A stretch of 64,000 bases of DNA from Haematobia irritans (lineage: Eukaryota > Arthropoda > Insecta > Diptera > Muscidae). This document shows positions 23,063 through 33,936 of the stretch, one piece after another. A program made the translations under genes and the position numbers. The stretch lies in the NCBI RefSeq assembly GCF_050003625.1, contig NC_134400.1, positions 192,663,726 to 192,727,725 on the forward strand. The letters are read 5' to 3'. Under the pieces are notes generated by a model. It worked only from the letters and a program-made list of their open reading frames with translations. It was not told the origin of the DNA and searched no databases. Numbering within the stretch: the first letter of the stretch is position 1; every line of letters starts with the position of its first letter.

Positions 23063-24312
23063 CTTATACTCCTCAATCATTGAGGGAACTAAAGCAATGC
23101 TCAGTAAACTCCCTATTGCCTACTTTGTATTTTTGAATTTATTGCCCCATAACCTTGTGCTAAATTTATATGAACGAAGAAGTGGAAAAAATGTCCTTAT
23201 TCAACCATCAAATGATTGCCTGTCTTAGTTGACGTAACGATGTCACTTTGCATCTTGTTCGAATATAATTTAAGCATACGTTATTTGTTATTCATTAAAA
23301 CCCTTCAAAAACAAAACAAGACATTCAAATTGACAATATCAATGGGTATGGATATTGTAGAGATTCCATATACGATTACAAAACTAAATATTTTCCACAG
23401 GGATGAAATCACATTAGGGATGAAATCTCGAGTTTTTAGCAACAAAATCTAATTAGAAATCTCAATACTTAGTACAAATCTCATACATGGACACTCTGAA
23501 AACCGCACACCTCTTAATGGGGAGCAATTGTCGTGAGAGCACTAATGAGGCCACAAACTCTACTACACATACATGAGCCTGTATTAGAGTGTCCTGTGCT
23601 TGAGATTAAATTTCAAAAAAATCATCGACAAAATTTTCATATGACAATATTTTTTCAGTTTGCAGACATATCAGTTAATATTTACAGCACCATAATATCC
23701 AATAGTATTCTATAGAAACTGAAAATTGAATCTGCAGACATAGTAGTTTCGCTGATCGCAATCCCTATTTGTTGATGTTTGAATATTCAGCTTGGTGAGC
23801 AATACCACAATCGTAGCAAAAAAACTGAATTGAAGTTTAAAAGTTTATCAAATTTCCCACGGGAGAATGTAGAAAGAGAAAACGATGTCGGTGATATTTT
23901 TTGTTAAATGCTTTAAGAGTAGCTACAACAACAACAACATCGATACCTATACAAGAAGTACAAATTACATGAATTTGAAACAGTCAACAAGGGAATGAGC
24001 GAGAGAGATAGTGAGCAGAGTACATCCATTTGAAGGGCATGAATTTGACAAGATTAAACTTGTCAACCTAACGAAACATCAATGTGAAATTTACATGCAG
24101 GTCTACTGACACACAAACACACCCAAATGTAATCACACAAACCAAGTGATGGCAATGGTCAGGTTTTGACAAAAAGGTCCTTATAACAGACAGACAGACA
24201 GATATCGTTAGATTGCCCTAGGATTTTTTCATATAAACGCAAATCGATATTTCGTTGTGTTAAACATTGGAATGACCAACATATTACAGCCCCATCAGCT
24301 GTAATATGGCTT
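23063..24312. other. Single-copy interval beginning with boundary tag copy 4
   Basis: The tag at 23063-23098 here continues into GCTCAGTAAACTCCC and unique sequence rather than monomer, so this is the true array edge. Small frames (60-78 codons) have no recognisable domain. A CAACAACAACAACA run lies near 23925 and a short CAGA run near 24187. No splice-flanked exon stood out. Confidence 0.6.
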
Positions 24313-24758
24313 CCCAGCGGGAAAATTGCGAAGTACCGCAAAAATCATGCCTTCTTAACCCATGATTTTGGGATCCTTAACACCTTCCCATATGCCTTCT
24401 CCTATCATGCATGCTAAAATGCCTTGCACTTCCTTTCTAAAAAATGCCCGCAAACATTATTCTGTGCCTTCTTTGGGAATTGGAAAAAGAAGGACCTACA
24501 TTGTTGTTATAAGAACGAAAATTCAGTTTTTTATATAATCGTCAAACAAACATTTGTATAAACATTTTTAACAGGACACGGTTTTAATCCGATTTGCCTC
24601 AAAACTGGAGTTTGCTGTTATTTCGCAAGATGATGTATAGTTAGATATAGTTCTTGATTTTAGTTTTAGACAATGTAATGTATTCTCATCCATTTGCCAG
24701 AAATTTGGAAATTAGTATCCCTCCCCGCCTTCCAGTGTATTTAAAATAGAATATATCT

Positions 24759-24800
24759 TTATACCCTCCACCATAGGAAAAAAAGCAGTAGAAAAGTGAA
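24759..24800 (+). mobile_element. Fragment resembling a mini-me/DINE 5' end
   Basis: TTATACCCTCCACCATAGGA matches the start I recall for other dipteran mini-me-type elements, but it continues into unrelated sequence after about 40 bp and has no GTCY run. Confidence 0.35.
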
Positions 24801-25008
24801 GTTTTGTATTCGAAACAGCGTTTCTGGCGATGTCTTAAAATTTACGTATTTTTGGGATTAAGTTGGACATATAGTTAGTTGTAGATCAATTTACCCACAT
24901 ATTTTCCATTGGTTTTACTTTATACGTTTGTTTTAATCGTGATATTTCTCTTTGTCTTCTATATTAGTTGTTGTTGTTATAATACAGTTTTGTAATGTTG
25001 TTGTGAGA

Positions 25009-25586
25009 GCATACACACAGAAAAATTTATTTGACTTCAAATCTTTTTAATCTTTTTAAGGATTTCGTTATTGAATCTGAGATATTGTTTTTTTAATATA
25101 AAGTCACTTTTTTGGAAGCTAACTAGCTTTAGATCTAGGCTCTGTGAATTTAAAGCTAGGATATAGGTCTCATTTATTGAATTTTCGTTCACGTTTTGCG
25201 ATATATCAACACAGGTATACAGCTATAAATAAATTTCGAATAAAAATCCAAATTGTAAAATACATTTTAATGCAACAAATGTTTTCTTATTTTCAAATAA
25301 ATTTTTAATCAAAAATGCAAAATCTTCCAAATAAGTATTAGCGTATTTTCCAAATAAGTATTAGCCTCTTTAATACAAGGTTTCAATATCACAGTTAATT
25401 AAAAGATTATTCACTTAAATAATTTTTTTCTTCTTTATATTAAATGAAATCGGCCTTATTTTAAGGTCCTATAACTTTGATAGAGGCACGAACATTTCAA
25501 AGATTCGTGTACTAAATTTAAATAAAATAGATTTTAATTTAAGATTATGAACTTTTTTCAGTTATTTTTTTTTTTTGTATGTGTGC
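25009..25586. mobile_element. Possible MITE with GCAYACA...TGTGTGC ends
   Basis: Left end GCATACACACAGAAAAATT and right end TTTTTTGTATGTGTGC are imperfect inverted repeats around ~580 bp of AT-rich non-coding DNA. No clear target duplication, so this is tentative. Confidence 0.3.
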
Positions 25587-25813
25587 AGTTTTATCTCTAC
25601 ATGGTTACTATAGTTTGTTCTCCATTGCTTTTGAAAAATAAAATTTTAAAAAATTAAAAAGTATAGCACTTGTTGTATTACATATCAGCCACCCTGTACA
25701 TATGGGGAGGGTGCTTGCCACTCAAAAAAAATTTTTGTTCAACATTTCAAAAAATTGGCTGAGTAATATGGGATATAAACTCAAATCGGACGATTATATA
25801 TACGGGCGCTATA

Positions 25814-25907
25814 TATAAAGGGTGATTCTTTCGATGAGATTTTGCAAATTTTATGCGTTTTTTTTTTTTAAAAAAGTTATCAAGCTCTTAACAAATCACC
25901 CTTTATA
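25814..25907. mobile_element. 94-bp MITE, TIR TATAAAGGGTGATT
   Basis: TATAAAGGGTGATT (25814-25827) and AATCACCCTTTATA (25894-25907) are exact inverted repeats flanked by TA. The centre has TTTTGCAAATTTTATGCG and an A/T run. The TA-bounded ends suggest a Tc1/mariner-type MITE. Confidence 0.7.
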
Positions 25908-26245
25908 TACCTGACACGATCTCTTTGAAAATTGACAGAGATACTACTATTAACAAGAGCAAACGTTTTGCCAAATTTCATGTAAATTGGTTGTTCCCTT
26001 GAATTAGTACCAGTTTGGGGGTCAAATACCCCACTGTTCGACGGTATACTTTATACAAGTAGCTACTATTTATGTAGGTCAGATGGTATTAGGTGTAGCC
26101 CACGATCCTCTTGGAGGAGACAATTTTATCACATCCGGTGGAAATTTGATACGTGGCCTGTAACAACCAGGCAAAAATTAGTCCAAACCCATCCCCCGAT
26201 TTTATTTCCTGCGCTTCATTCGATCCAGTTGAAATGTGGTACGTG

Positions 26246-26495
26246 CACGCAGAGAAGGAATATGATCACCTCAACCATGTTTCAAGAGCAAAATGTTATT
26301 TTTGGATGGTGACCATGTAACATGTTTATGGCAAAAAAGTTCTTTTCTCGCCAAAAATAATATGCTTGCCGAAATCAGACACATAATCTCCGAGAAAATA
26401 ACATGGTTGCGACAAACATTTTACATGGTCACCATTCTAAAATAACATTTTGCTCTTGAAACATGGTTGAGGTGATCATATTCCTTCTCTGCGTG
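26246..26495. mobile_element. 250-bp MITE with ~75-bp inverted arms
   Basis: The arms start CACGCAGAGAAGGAATATGA and end with its reverse complement ATTCCTTCTCTGCGTG. Further in, TTTCAAGAGCAAAATGTTAT pairs with ATAACATTTTGCTCTTGAAA and GATGGTGACCATGTAA with TTACATGGTCACCATTC. The centre has ACATGGTTGCGACAAACAT, shared with 16377-16527. Flanks suggest only a 2-4 bp target duplication. Confidence 0.8.
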
Positions 26496-26930
26496 TGGTG
26501 TTAGTAACTGGCCTCTAACAACGATGCAAAAGTGGCCCATATCGGTCCAAAAATATATGTAGCCTCCATAAAAAGCAACTTCCATTATTTATTTATTATT
26601 CAATTTATTATAATTACAAATTACAATAAACTTATTTATACGGGCACTAGCAACTAGAGGCTATCGGCATAAGCAATTTCCATATTTGGTTACCTACGCT
26701 TCTGCAGGGGGATATTTCATACGATCCAATCGAAATTGGAAATTTTATGTTAACCGATCAAGAACTGATTTAGCTTATATAGATATTTAATCTACCTCCA
26801 TGTACATTGAGGCAATGTTAAGAGGTTTTAAGATACATTGTCTTTAGTATAACTTACTGTATTACGAAACATGGTGGATGGTCCATAAGACTCGCCCTGC
26901 CTGACATTACGGTCGTATTTACTTATTTTT

Positions 26931-28008
26931 ACAGTGCGGTTAAATAAATAAACATAAATCTTTCTAAATAATTAATAATTAAATTAATAATAACAAAAAT
27001 CTATAACTTTGCCTATGGTAGAATCTGTTCGAACCCACCAATGATCCCATACTCATTCTTTGTTGGCTGCCAAGCTATTAATTTACTTATTTCTAGTTAC
27101 TCCTAACTTTGGCCTTCTAGAAGGCATTATCTGTAACATATAAAAGATCCGATACCCATTATACGTTCACTTCCAACGGAAGGGAACGCGGAATGACCTC
27201 ACGTGTAGCTTAAGTTTACCTTTTGGTGCCCACATCACATAAATGTGTCGTAGGCCAGTGGATGAGTGTAGGACTATCAATAACGAGGACCCCGGTTCAA
27301 ATCCCGACGGAGCAGAAAAATAAAAATATTAAATATTAAAATCACAAAAATAAAATAAACTGTATAGGAAAAGTAAGTCAAATTAAGTTCTAACGTAAAA
27401 GGCATGAGGGCAAATATTCAGTTCATAGACAACCTCGCCTTCAAAATATTTATTTTTACACGCTTTCTTTTATGCCTTCCTGTCCAGGCCTTTTTGAGGG
27501 CCTTCTTTGGAAGGCATGATTTTTGTACTTAGTATGAAGGCCTGATAACATGGCATCGACGACACCACCTCTAGAAGGCATACGAATAGAAGCGAGAGGC
27601 AAGGCCTTGGTCTCCAATCCAATCCAATGTTATTTTGAAATGAACACGTAATGCAGCGCCCAGGCCTTATAGCTACCCGGACAGCACTTCCATCATCGAT
27701 TCCACGTCGCTTCCATTTCCCGCTGGGTTCTTATGAAACATACACACACTCACCTGTATTTTCCCCATGTTTTCATATGTGAGTGTCTATTTCTAATCCA
27801 TTCAGTCAAGGAGAATTGAATGAGTGTCAATATAAAGTAATTTTCACAAAAAAAGCATTCAATACAAAATTTACAAAGATAATTGAGAAAATTGGAACAG
27901 TGGGAATCCTTATGTTTCCTCTCTTATATTTTGAAATGTCCATGTTCTATATGGCGCTTATTCATTTCGAAGTTTGTCAAGAAAAGATAGAGATACAAGA
28001 AACTTGGA
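26931..28008. other. Single-copy interval, right part of the composite element and its flank
   Basis: No gene recognised. Up to 27727 it holds a tRNA-like sequence (27244) and GAAGGCAT motifs, including the palindrome GGCCTTCTAGAAGGC near 27111. From 27728 on, a 114-codon plus frame (27783-28127) runs into minisatellite and is not considered coding. Confidence 0.5.
27244..27315 (+). ncRNA. tRNA-like sequence or tRNA-derived SINE head (probably a pseudogene)
   Basis: A-box-like TAGGCCAGTGG (27251-27261) and a perfect B-box GGTTCAAATCC (27294-27304), 32 bp apart, as in internal pol III promoters. The seven bases before the A-box and the CGGAGCA stretch after the T-arm can form six of seven acceptor pairs. 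D, anticodon and T stems are poor, so it is not a functional tRNA. The A/T-rich tail (GAAAAATAAAAATATTAAAT) fits a short SINE. It could be a chance or decayed tRNA copy. Confidence 0.4.
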
Positions 28009-28542
28009 CACGTTTGCTATTCGAGCAAAAAAAAAAAATCTACCAAAATTTGGATAAAATTTTACCAAAAATCTTCGAAAATAATTTTTTTTCTATAGAA
28101 CATTTTCTCAAAAATTTATTTCTATAGAAAATGTTCTCAATATATTATTTCTTTAGGAAATTTTTCAAATTTTTTTTCTATAGAAAATGTTGTCAAAATT
28201 TTATTTCTATAGATAATTTTAATAAATGTTTAATATCAATACAAAATTTTCTCCAAATTTTATTTAAATTTATTTCTATAGAAAATGTTCTCAAAAAAAT
28301 TTTTTTTTGTAGAAAATTTTCTCAAAATTTGATTTCTATAGAAAATTTGATCAAAATTTTATTTTTATAAAATATTTCGCAAAATTTTATTTCTATAGAG
28401 AATTTTGTCAAAATATTATTTCTAAAAAAATTTTCGCAATTTTTTTTCTATAGATAATTTTGATAAATGCTTAATTTCAATAGAAAATTATCTCCAAATA
28501 TTATTTAAATTTATTTCTATAGAAAATGTTCTCAAATATTTT
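28009..28542 (+). mobile_element. Left end of a minisatellite-carrying hAT-like element plus short array
   Basis: CACGTTTGCTATTCGAGCAA (28009-28028), then ATCTACCAAAATTTGG and TTTTACCAAAAATCTTCG, is the reverse complement, with mismatches, of the right end of the complete element at 62035 (TTTTTGGCTCGAGTGGCAAC, with GGTAAAATCTTC further in). The plus-oriented monomers that follow (28087-28542) keep the same relation between end and array orientation. No partner end was found downstream; a rolling-circle-like element interrupts at 28543. Confidence 0.55.
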
Positions 28543-30851
28543 TATACCCTGCGCCACACTGTGGAACAGGGTATTATAAGTTAGTGCATATGTTTGCAAC
28601 ACCCAGAAGGAGACGAGATAGACACTTTGGCAAAAATGCTCAAGGTGGGATCTTGAGTCGATATAGCGATGTCCGTCTGTCCGTGAACACATTTTTGTGA
28701 TCAAAGTCTAGGTCGCAAATTAAGTCCAATCGCCTTCAAATTTGGCACATGTTCCTAATTTGGGTCAGAATAGAACCCTATTGAGTTTGGTAGAAATCGG
28801 TTCAGATTTAGATATAGCTCCCATATATCTTTCGCCCGATATGGACTTATATGGCCCCAGAAGCCAGAGTTTTGCCCTACTTTGCTTAAAATTTTGCACA
28901 AGAAGAACAATTAGTACTAGAGTCAAGTGTGCCAAATTTTATTGTAATCGGTTCAGATTTAGATATAGCTCCCATATATATCTTTCGCCCGATATGGACT
29001 AATACGGTCCCAGAAGCTAGAGTTTTATCCCAATTTGGTTGAAAATTTGCACTATGAGTACAACTAGTAGTGTAGTCAAGTATGCAAAATTTTATTGAAA
29101 TGGGTTCAGATTTAGATATAGCTCCCATATATAGCTTTCGCCCGATTTACACTCATATGACAACAGAGGCCAATTTTTTGCTCCGATTTAGTTGAAATTT
29201 TGCACAGGGAGTAGAATTAGTATTGTAGCTATGCATGCCAAATTTGGTTGAAATCGGTTCAGATTTAGATATAGCTCCCATATATAGCTTTCGCCCGATT
29301 TACACTCATATGACAACAGAGGCCAATTTTTTGCTCCGATTTAGTTGAAATTTTGCACAGGGAGTAGAATTAGTATTGTAGCTATGCGTGATAAATTTGG
29401 TTGAAATCGGTTCAGATTTAGATATATCTCCCATATATAGCTTTCGCCCGATTTACACTCATATGACCACAGAGGCCAATTTTTTGCTCCGATTTAGTTG
29501 AAATCTTGCACAGAGAGTAGAATTAGTATTGTAGCTATGCGTGCCAAATTTGGTTGAAATCGGTTCAGATTTAGATATATATCCCATATATAGCTTTCGC
29601 CCGATTTACACTCATGTGACCACAGAGGCCAATTTTTAACCCCGATTTAGTTGAAATTTAGCACGGGGAGTAGAATTAGCATTGTTGCTATGTGTGCCAA
29701 ATTTGGTTGAAATCGGTTCAGATTTAGATATATCTCCCATATATATCTTTCGACCGATATGCACTTATATGGACCCAGAAGCCAGAGTTTTATCCCGATT
29801 AGCTTGAAATTTTGCGCAAGGGGTACAATTGGTAGTATAGTCATGTGTGCCAAATTTGATTGAAATCGAATCAGATTTAGATACAGCTTCCTCCTATATT
29901 TTTCGCCCGATATGGACTTATATGGCCCCAGAAGCCAGAGTTTTAGCCCAATTTGGTTGAAATTTTGCACTAGGAGCACAATTAGTAATATAGTCATGTG
30001 TGCCAAATTTGATTGAAATCGGTTCAGATTTAGATATAGCTCCCATATATATCTTTCGCCCGATATGGACTTGTATGGCCCAGGAAGCCAGATTTTTGGC
30101 CGAATTTGATTGAAATTTTGCACTAGGAGTACAATTAGTAGTATAGTCAAGTGTGCACAATTTGATTGAAATCGGTTCAGATTTATATATAGCTCCCATA
30201 TATATCTTTCGCCAGATATGGACTAATATGGCCCTAAAAGCCAGAGGTTTGGCCCAATTTGGTTGAAATTTTGCACGGGGAGTAGATTTAGCATTGTAGC
30301 TATGCGTGTCAAATTTGGTTGAAATCGATTCAGATTTAGATATAGCTCCCATATATATCTTTCGCTCGATATGCACTTATATGGACCCAGAAGCCAGAGT
30401 TTTATCCCGATTAGCTTGAAATTTTGCACAATTGGTAGTATAGTCATGTGTGCCAAATTTGATTGAAATCGAATCAGATTTAGATATAGCTTTCTCCTAT
30501 ATTTTTCGCCCGATATGGACTTATATGGCCCCAGAAGCCAGAGTTTTAGCCCAATTTGGTTGAAATTTTGCACTAGAAGTACAATTAGTAATATAGTCAT
30601 GTGTGCCAAATTTGATTGAAATCGGTTCAGATTTAGATATAGCTCCCATATATATGTTTTTCTGATTTCGACAAAAATGGTCAAAATACCAACATTTTCC
30701 TTGTTAAATCGCCATTGCTTAGTCGAAAAGTTGTAAAAATGACTCTAATTTTCCTAACCTTCTAATACATATATATCGAGCGATAAATCATAAATAAACT
30801 TTTTCGAAGTTTCCTTAAAATTGCTTCAGATTTAAATATTTCCCATATTTT
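28543..30851 (+). mobile_element. DINE/mini-me-like element, type B, long, without 3' hairpin
   Basis: 5' hairpin TATACCCTGCGCCACACTG ... CAGGGTATTATA at 28543, GAGACGAGATAGACAC block, short GTCY (about 28671-28683), then about twelve internal ~153-bp units and the common tail. It ends at TATTTCCCATATTTT where another type B 5' end begins. Long antisense frames here (152-167 codons, in two frames) arise because 153 is a multiple of three; no domain is recognisable. Confidence 0.8.
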
Positions 30852-31304
30852 TATACCCTGCGCCACACTGTGGAACAGGGTATTATAAGTTAGTGCATAT
30901 GTTTGTAACACCCAGAAGGAGACGAGATAGACACATGGCGTCTTTGGCAATAATGCTCAAGGTGGGTCCCTGAGTCGATATAACCATGTCCGTCTGTCCG
31001 TCCTTCCGTCTGTGAACACATGTTTGTGATCAAAATCTAGGTCGCAAATTAAGTCCAATCGGCTTCAAATTTGGCACATGTTCCTAATTTGGGTCAGAAT
31101 AGAACCCTATTGAGTTTGGTAGAAATCGGTTCAGATTTAGATATAGCTCCCATATATATCTTTCGCCCGATATGGACTTATATGGCCCCAGAAGCCAGAT
31201 TTTTGGTCGAATTTGTTTGAAATTTTGCACTAGGAGTACAATTAGTAGTATAGTCAAGTGTGCAAAATTTGATTGAAATCGGGTATAAATATGTTTCCCA
31301 TATT
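30852..31304 (+). mobile_element. DINE/mini-me-like element, type B, short fragment
   Basis: Type B 5' hairpin at 30852, GTCY at about 30988-31011 and just over one internal unit. It then breaks at GAAATCGGGTATAAATATG and TTTCCCATATT before the next 5' end. Confidence 0.8.
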
Positions 31305-32215
31305 TATACCCTTCACCACTACTGTGGTACAGGGTATAATAAGTTTGTGCATTTGTATGTAACGCCAAGAAGGAAACGTCTGAGACCCATCGTTTACTAT
31401 ACCGATCGTCTTAGAATTAAATTCTGAGTCGAATTAGCGTTGTCCGTCTGTCTGTCTGTTCATGTATTTTTGTGTGCAAAGTACAGCTCGCAGTTTTAGT
31501 CCGATTGCCCTAAAATTTGGTATAGGGTCCTGTTTCGGCTCAAAGACGATCTCTATTGATTTTGGAAAAAATCTGTTCAGATTAAGATATAGCTGTCATA
31601 TATACTTATCCCCGATCTGGTCATAATTGGCGTGTTTATCAACCGATGTTCTTCAAATTCAGTACAAACGAATATTTTATGAGTTTCGAAAAAGTTGCAA
31701 AATATCAGCCAAATCGGTTCAGATTTTGATATAGCTCCCATATATATCTTTCGTCCGATTTGAACTTATATGGCCTCAAAAGCCAGAGTTTTGCGGTGAT
31801 TTGGTTAAAATTTTGCACAAGGAGTACGTTTAATAGTATCGGTAAGTGTACCAAATTTGGATGAAATCGGTTCAGATTTAGATATAGCTCCCATATATAT
31901 CTTTCGCCCGATTTGGACTTATATGGCCTCAAAAGCCATGACCTGCTTCAACTTTTGCACAAGGAGTACGTTTAGTAGTATAGGTAATTGTGGCAAATTT
32001 GGTTGAAATCGGTTCAGATTTAGATATGGCTCCCATATAAATCTCCCGTCCGATTTGCACTCATATGACCAGGGGGGCCAAAGTTATACTCCCATTTACG
32101 TGAAATTTCGCATAAATAGCAGAATTATTTTTCTAACTATGCATGTCAAATTTAGTCAAAATTGGTTCAGATTGAATATTGCTCCCATATATATGTACAC
32201 CAGAGTTGGGAAAAT
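31305..32215 (+). mobile_element. DINE/mini-me-like element, type A, 3' truncated
   Basis: Type A hairpin at 31305, short GTCY near 31442-31458, and internal units of a more diverged subtype (CTTATATGGCCTCAAAAGCC, GTACGTTTAGTAGTATAGG). Similarity fades at ATATATGTACACCAGAG with no 3' hairpin. Confidence 0.75.
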
Positions 32216-33936
32216 ATGGTAGACTATTTCATAATTTAGACCCATTTTCAATGGGATTTTCCTCCAATTGACTGGATAGTTTCCTCAGAGAATACAAATA
32301 TGGCAAAAATTCTCACACTTTACACAAAATTCTGTGATTATTTCCCCATATCTTAGCCATATCCTACACACTGCAAAGCCAAAATTTCCACAGAACGGAT
32401 GAGTTTTAAATAAGGCTCCAAGTCGCCCGACTTGACCAAATAATATACACAGAAAAAAAGTGTCTTGTAAATTCAAGGACCATTTTAACTTCCACATATT
32501 TCAACAAATTTACTCTAATATAGTTTATTTTTCGTAACCACAACGAAAATTAACTTAGCTAAAGGAAAACTTATAAAAATTCAGTAAATGTTTTTTAGTT
32601 CACTAACTACGAAATGGGAATGATTTTTCCTTAAATAAATTTCCAACACAGTAGTTAATGCATCGTTGATTCTATTATAAATATACATGGGCAATATAAA
32701 AATCTTACTACGAAATGTGGACAATTTACTAAGAAAAAATTTTGTATGGAAAAAATTTTTGTAGTAAAAATTAACTTAACGACATTACCGATTCGTACGA
32801 TGGTTACCTACAGATTATTTCCCTTTTTACTATATGTTGGAGTGTTTTTACTCACATTGAAAATTTTAGATAAAGTAGAATACAAAGTAGTTAATATAAT
32901 CCTTGACGCGTGTATATAATTTTATATAGATTCCTCATAGATTTGGTATATATTTAACCTTAACTTATAGATAGAATTCCAACTAATCAATAAACGTGCT
33001 ACTGGAAAATGTGAGTGCATCATGTGAGGGAGTTTTTAGAGACATTTTGTGTATATCTCGTTTGATTGTTTGTGTTTGTTATTGCGTCATTTATGCTGTT
33101 GTTGGTTGTTTTGATTCTAGAGACAATGGAATGTTCCTTGTGTGTTGTTAGTATCTTTTGTGGTGAGAGTTGTTTTCTTGCAATAGCGAGATCAGAAAGG
33201 GATCGTGTGTGTGTGTGTGGAGTTATTTTTCTTTACGGTATGTATCCCTTATGACTTTGTGTCTTTGAGTTTTATTGTTGCATTCAGTTATGTTGATGCA
33301 TTTATGAGGTGCACACGTGGATTTAATTTTGCAAAATTGTACGTGCGGTATTGGTGTTTATTAATGAAAATACATTTATTCGAAACATTTTAGAAACTGA
33401 GAAGTGAATGTGATGTTACAGAAATCAAAAACGCTTTTTATTGATTAAAAAAAAAAACAAATAATAGATTAAGGAACTGTATATTTCTGTTAATAGTTTA
33501 AAATTAGTGCGGATTTTTAATTGATTTACATAAAAAATATACAACATGAGTGGTAATAGCATGATCTATATTTATTCCACATCTGGATCACAGGTTGGAG
33601 TCTATTTTTTGGAATCTATTTTTTTATGTTACAGCAATTCCTACAGGTGAGTACTAAGTTCGAGTTTAGCCGCTAAAATTAAAAATAAATCACTAAGAAA
33701 ATTATAAAATTGTACGTCTTCGATACAAATTTAAATATAACTTGATGGAGAATAGCCCAAACCCAGTTTTTTATAAAGATTATTTTTTTAATGGATTATT
33801 AAAGAAAACTTGTCATGAAAATTGCGATTTTAGCCTCTAAACTCCAACTTAAATACTAAATGCTATACTGACAAGTGGAAATTATGTCTAATTTTATAAT
33901 ATTTTTTATTTCAAATATATTCTGAGAATAATTTCA
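32216..33936. other. Single-copy AT-rich interval with a candidate exon
   Basis: No protein domain. Near 32449 ACACAGAAAAAAAGTG resembles the end of a dispersed fly repeat, without a clear partner. A short GT run is at about 33204. The only gene-like signal is the acceptor/donor pair at 33633-33652, annotated separately. Frames of 62-70 codons look random. Confidence 0.5.
33635..33646 (+). CDS. Candidate 12-nt micro-exon, or end of a longer exon (gene unknown)
   Basis: Seen directly: a pyrimidine-rich tract ending TTTTTTTATGTTACAG (AG at 33633-33634), then 12 bases CAATTCCTACAG, then a consensus donor GTGAGT at 33647. Twelve bases keep frame. No CTAAT-type branch point is obvious. Alternatively, the donor could end a first coding exon: an ATG at 33546, preceded by ACAAC, is open for 33 codons (starting MSGNSMIYIY) to this donor. 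The gene is not identified; the signal could be chance. Confidence 0.25.

Larger units (their letters stand above)
25690..26930 (+). mobile_element. Old, decayed rolling-circle-like element hosting two MITEs
   Basis: Internal phrases typical of the family remain: AAACTCAAATCGGACGATTA, CCATATCGGTCC, TGGCCTCTAACAACGATGC and GATCCAATCGAAATTGGAAA. The end at 26830-26925 (AAGAGGTTTTAAGATAC, ATGGTGGATGGTCCATAAG, CGCCCTGCCTGACATTACGG, TTACTTATTTT) is a diverged version of the hairpin end at 9505-9648. The MITEs at 25814 and 26246 split it, so it is older than both. Confidence 0.5.
24313..27727. mobile_element. Candidate composite DNA transposon bounded by 12-bp inverted repeats
   Basis: CCCAGCGGGAAA (24313-24324) and TTTCCCGCTGGG (27716-27727) are exact reverse complements. 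Both ends carry several subterminal ATGCCTTC/GAAGGCAT motifs: plus-sense near 24346, 24394, 24412 and 27470, inverted near 27113, 27511 and 27574. Both ends also share AAAAATCATGCCTTC. Clustered subterminal copies are typical of transposase-binding sites. No transposase frame remains; the interior is filled with other elements. Flanks (GGCTT on the left, TTCTT on the right) allow only a short duplication such as TT. Alternatively, two independent solo ends. Confidence 0.45.

Noticed and set aside
27360..27380. GTAAGT donor-like site after GGAAAA
   Set aside because: No acceptable acceptor or exon; lies inside the composite element.
27745..27765. Minus-strand donor-like CAG/GTGAGTG
   Set aside because: Falls in a GTGTGT-rich stretch and no acceptor or open exon could be defined upstream.
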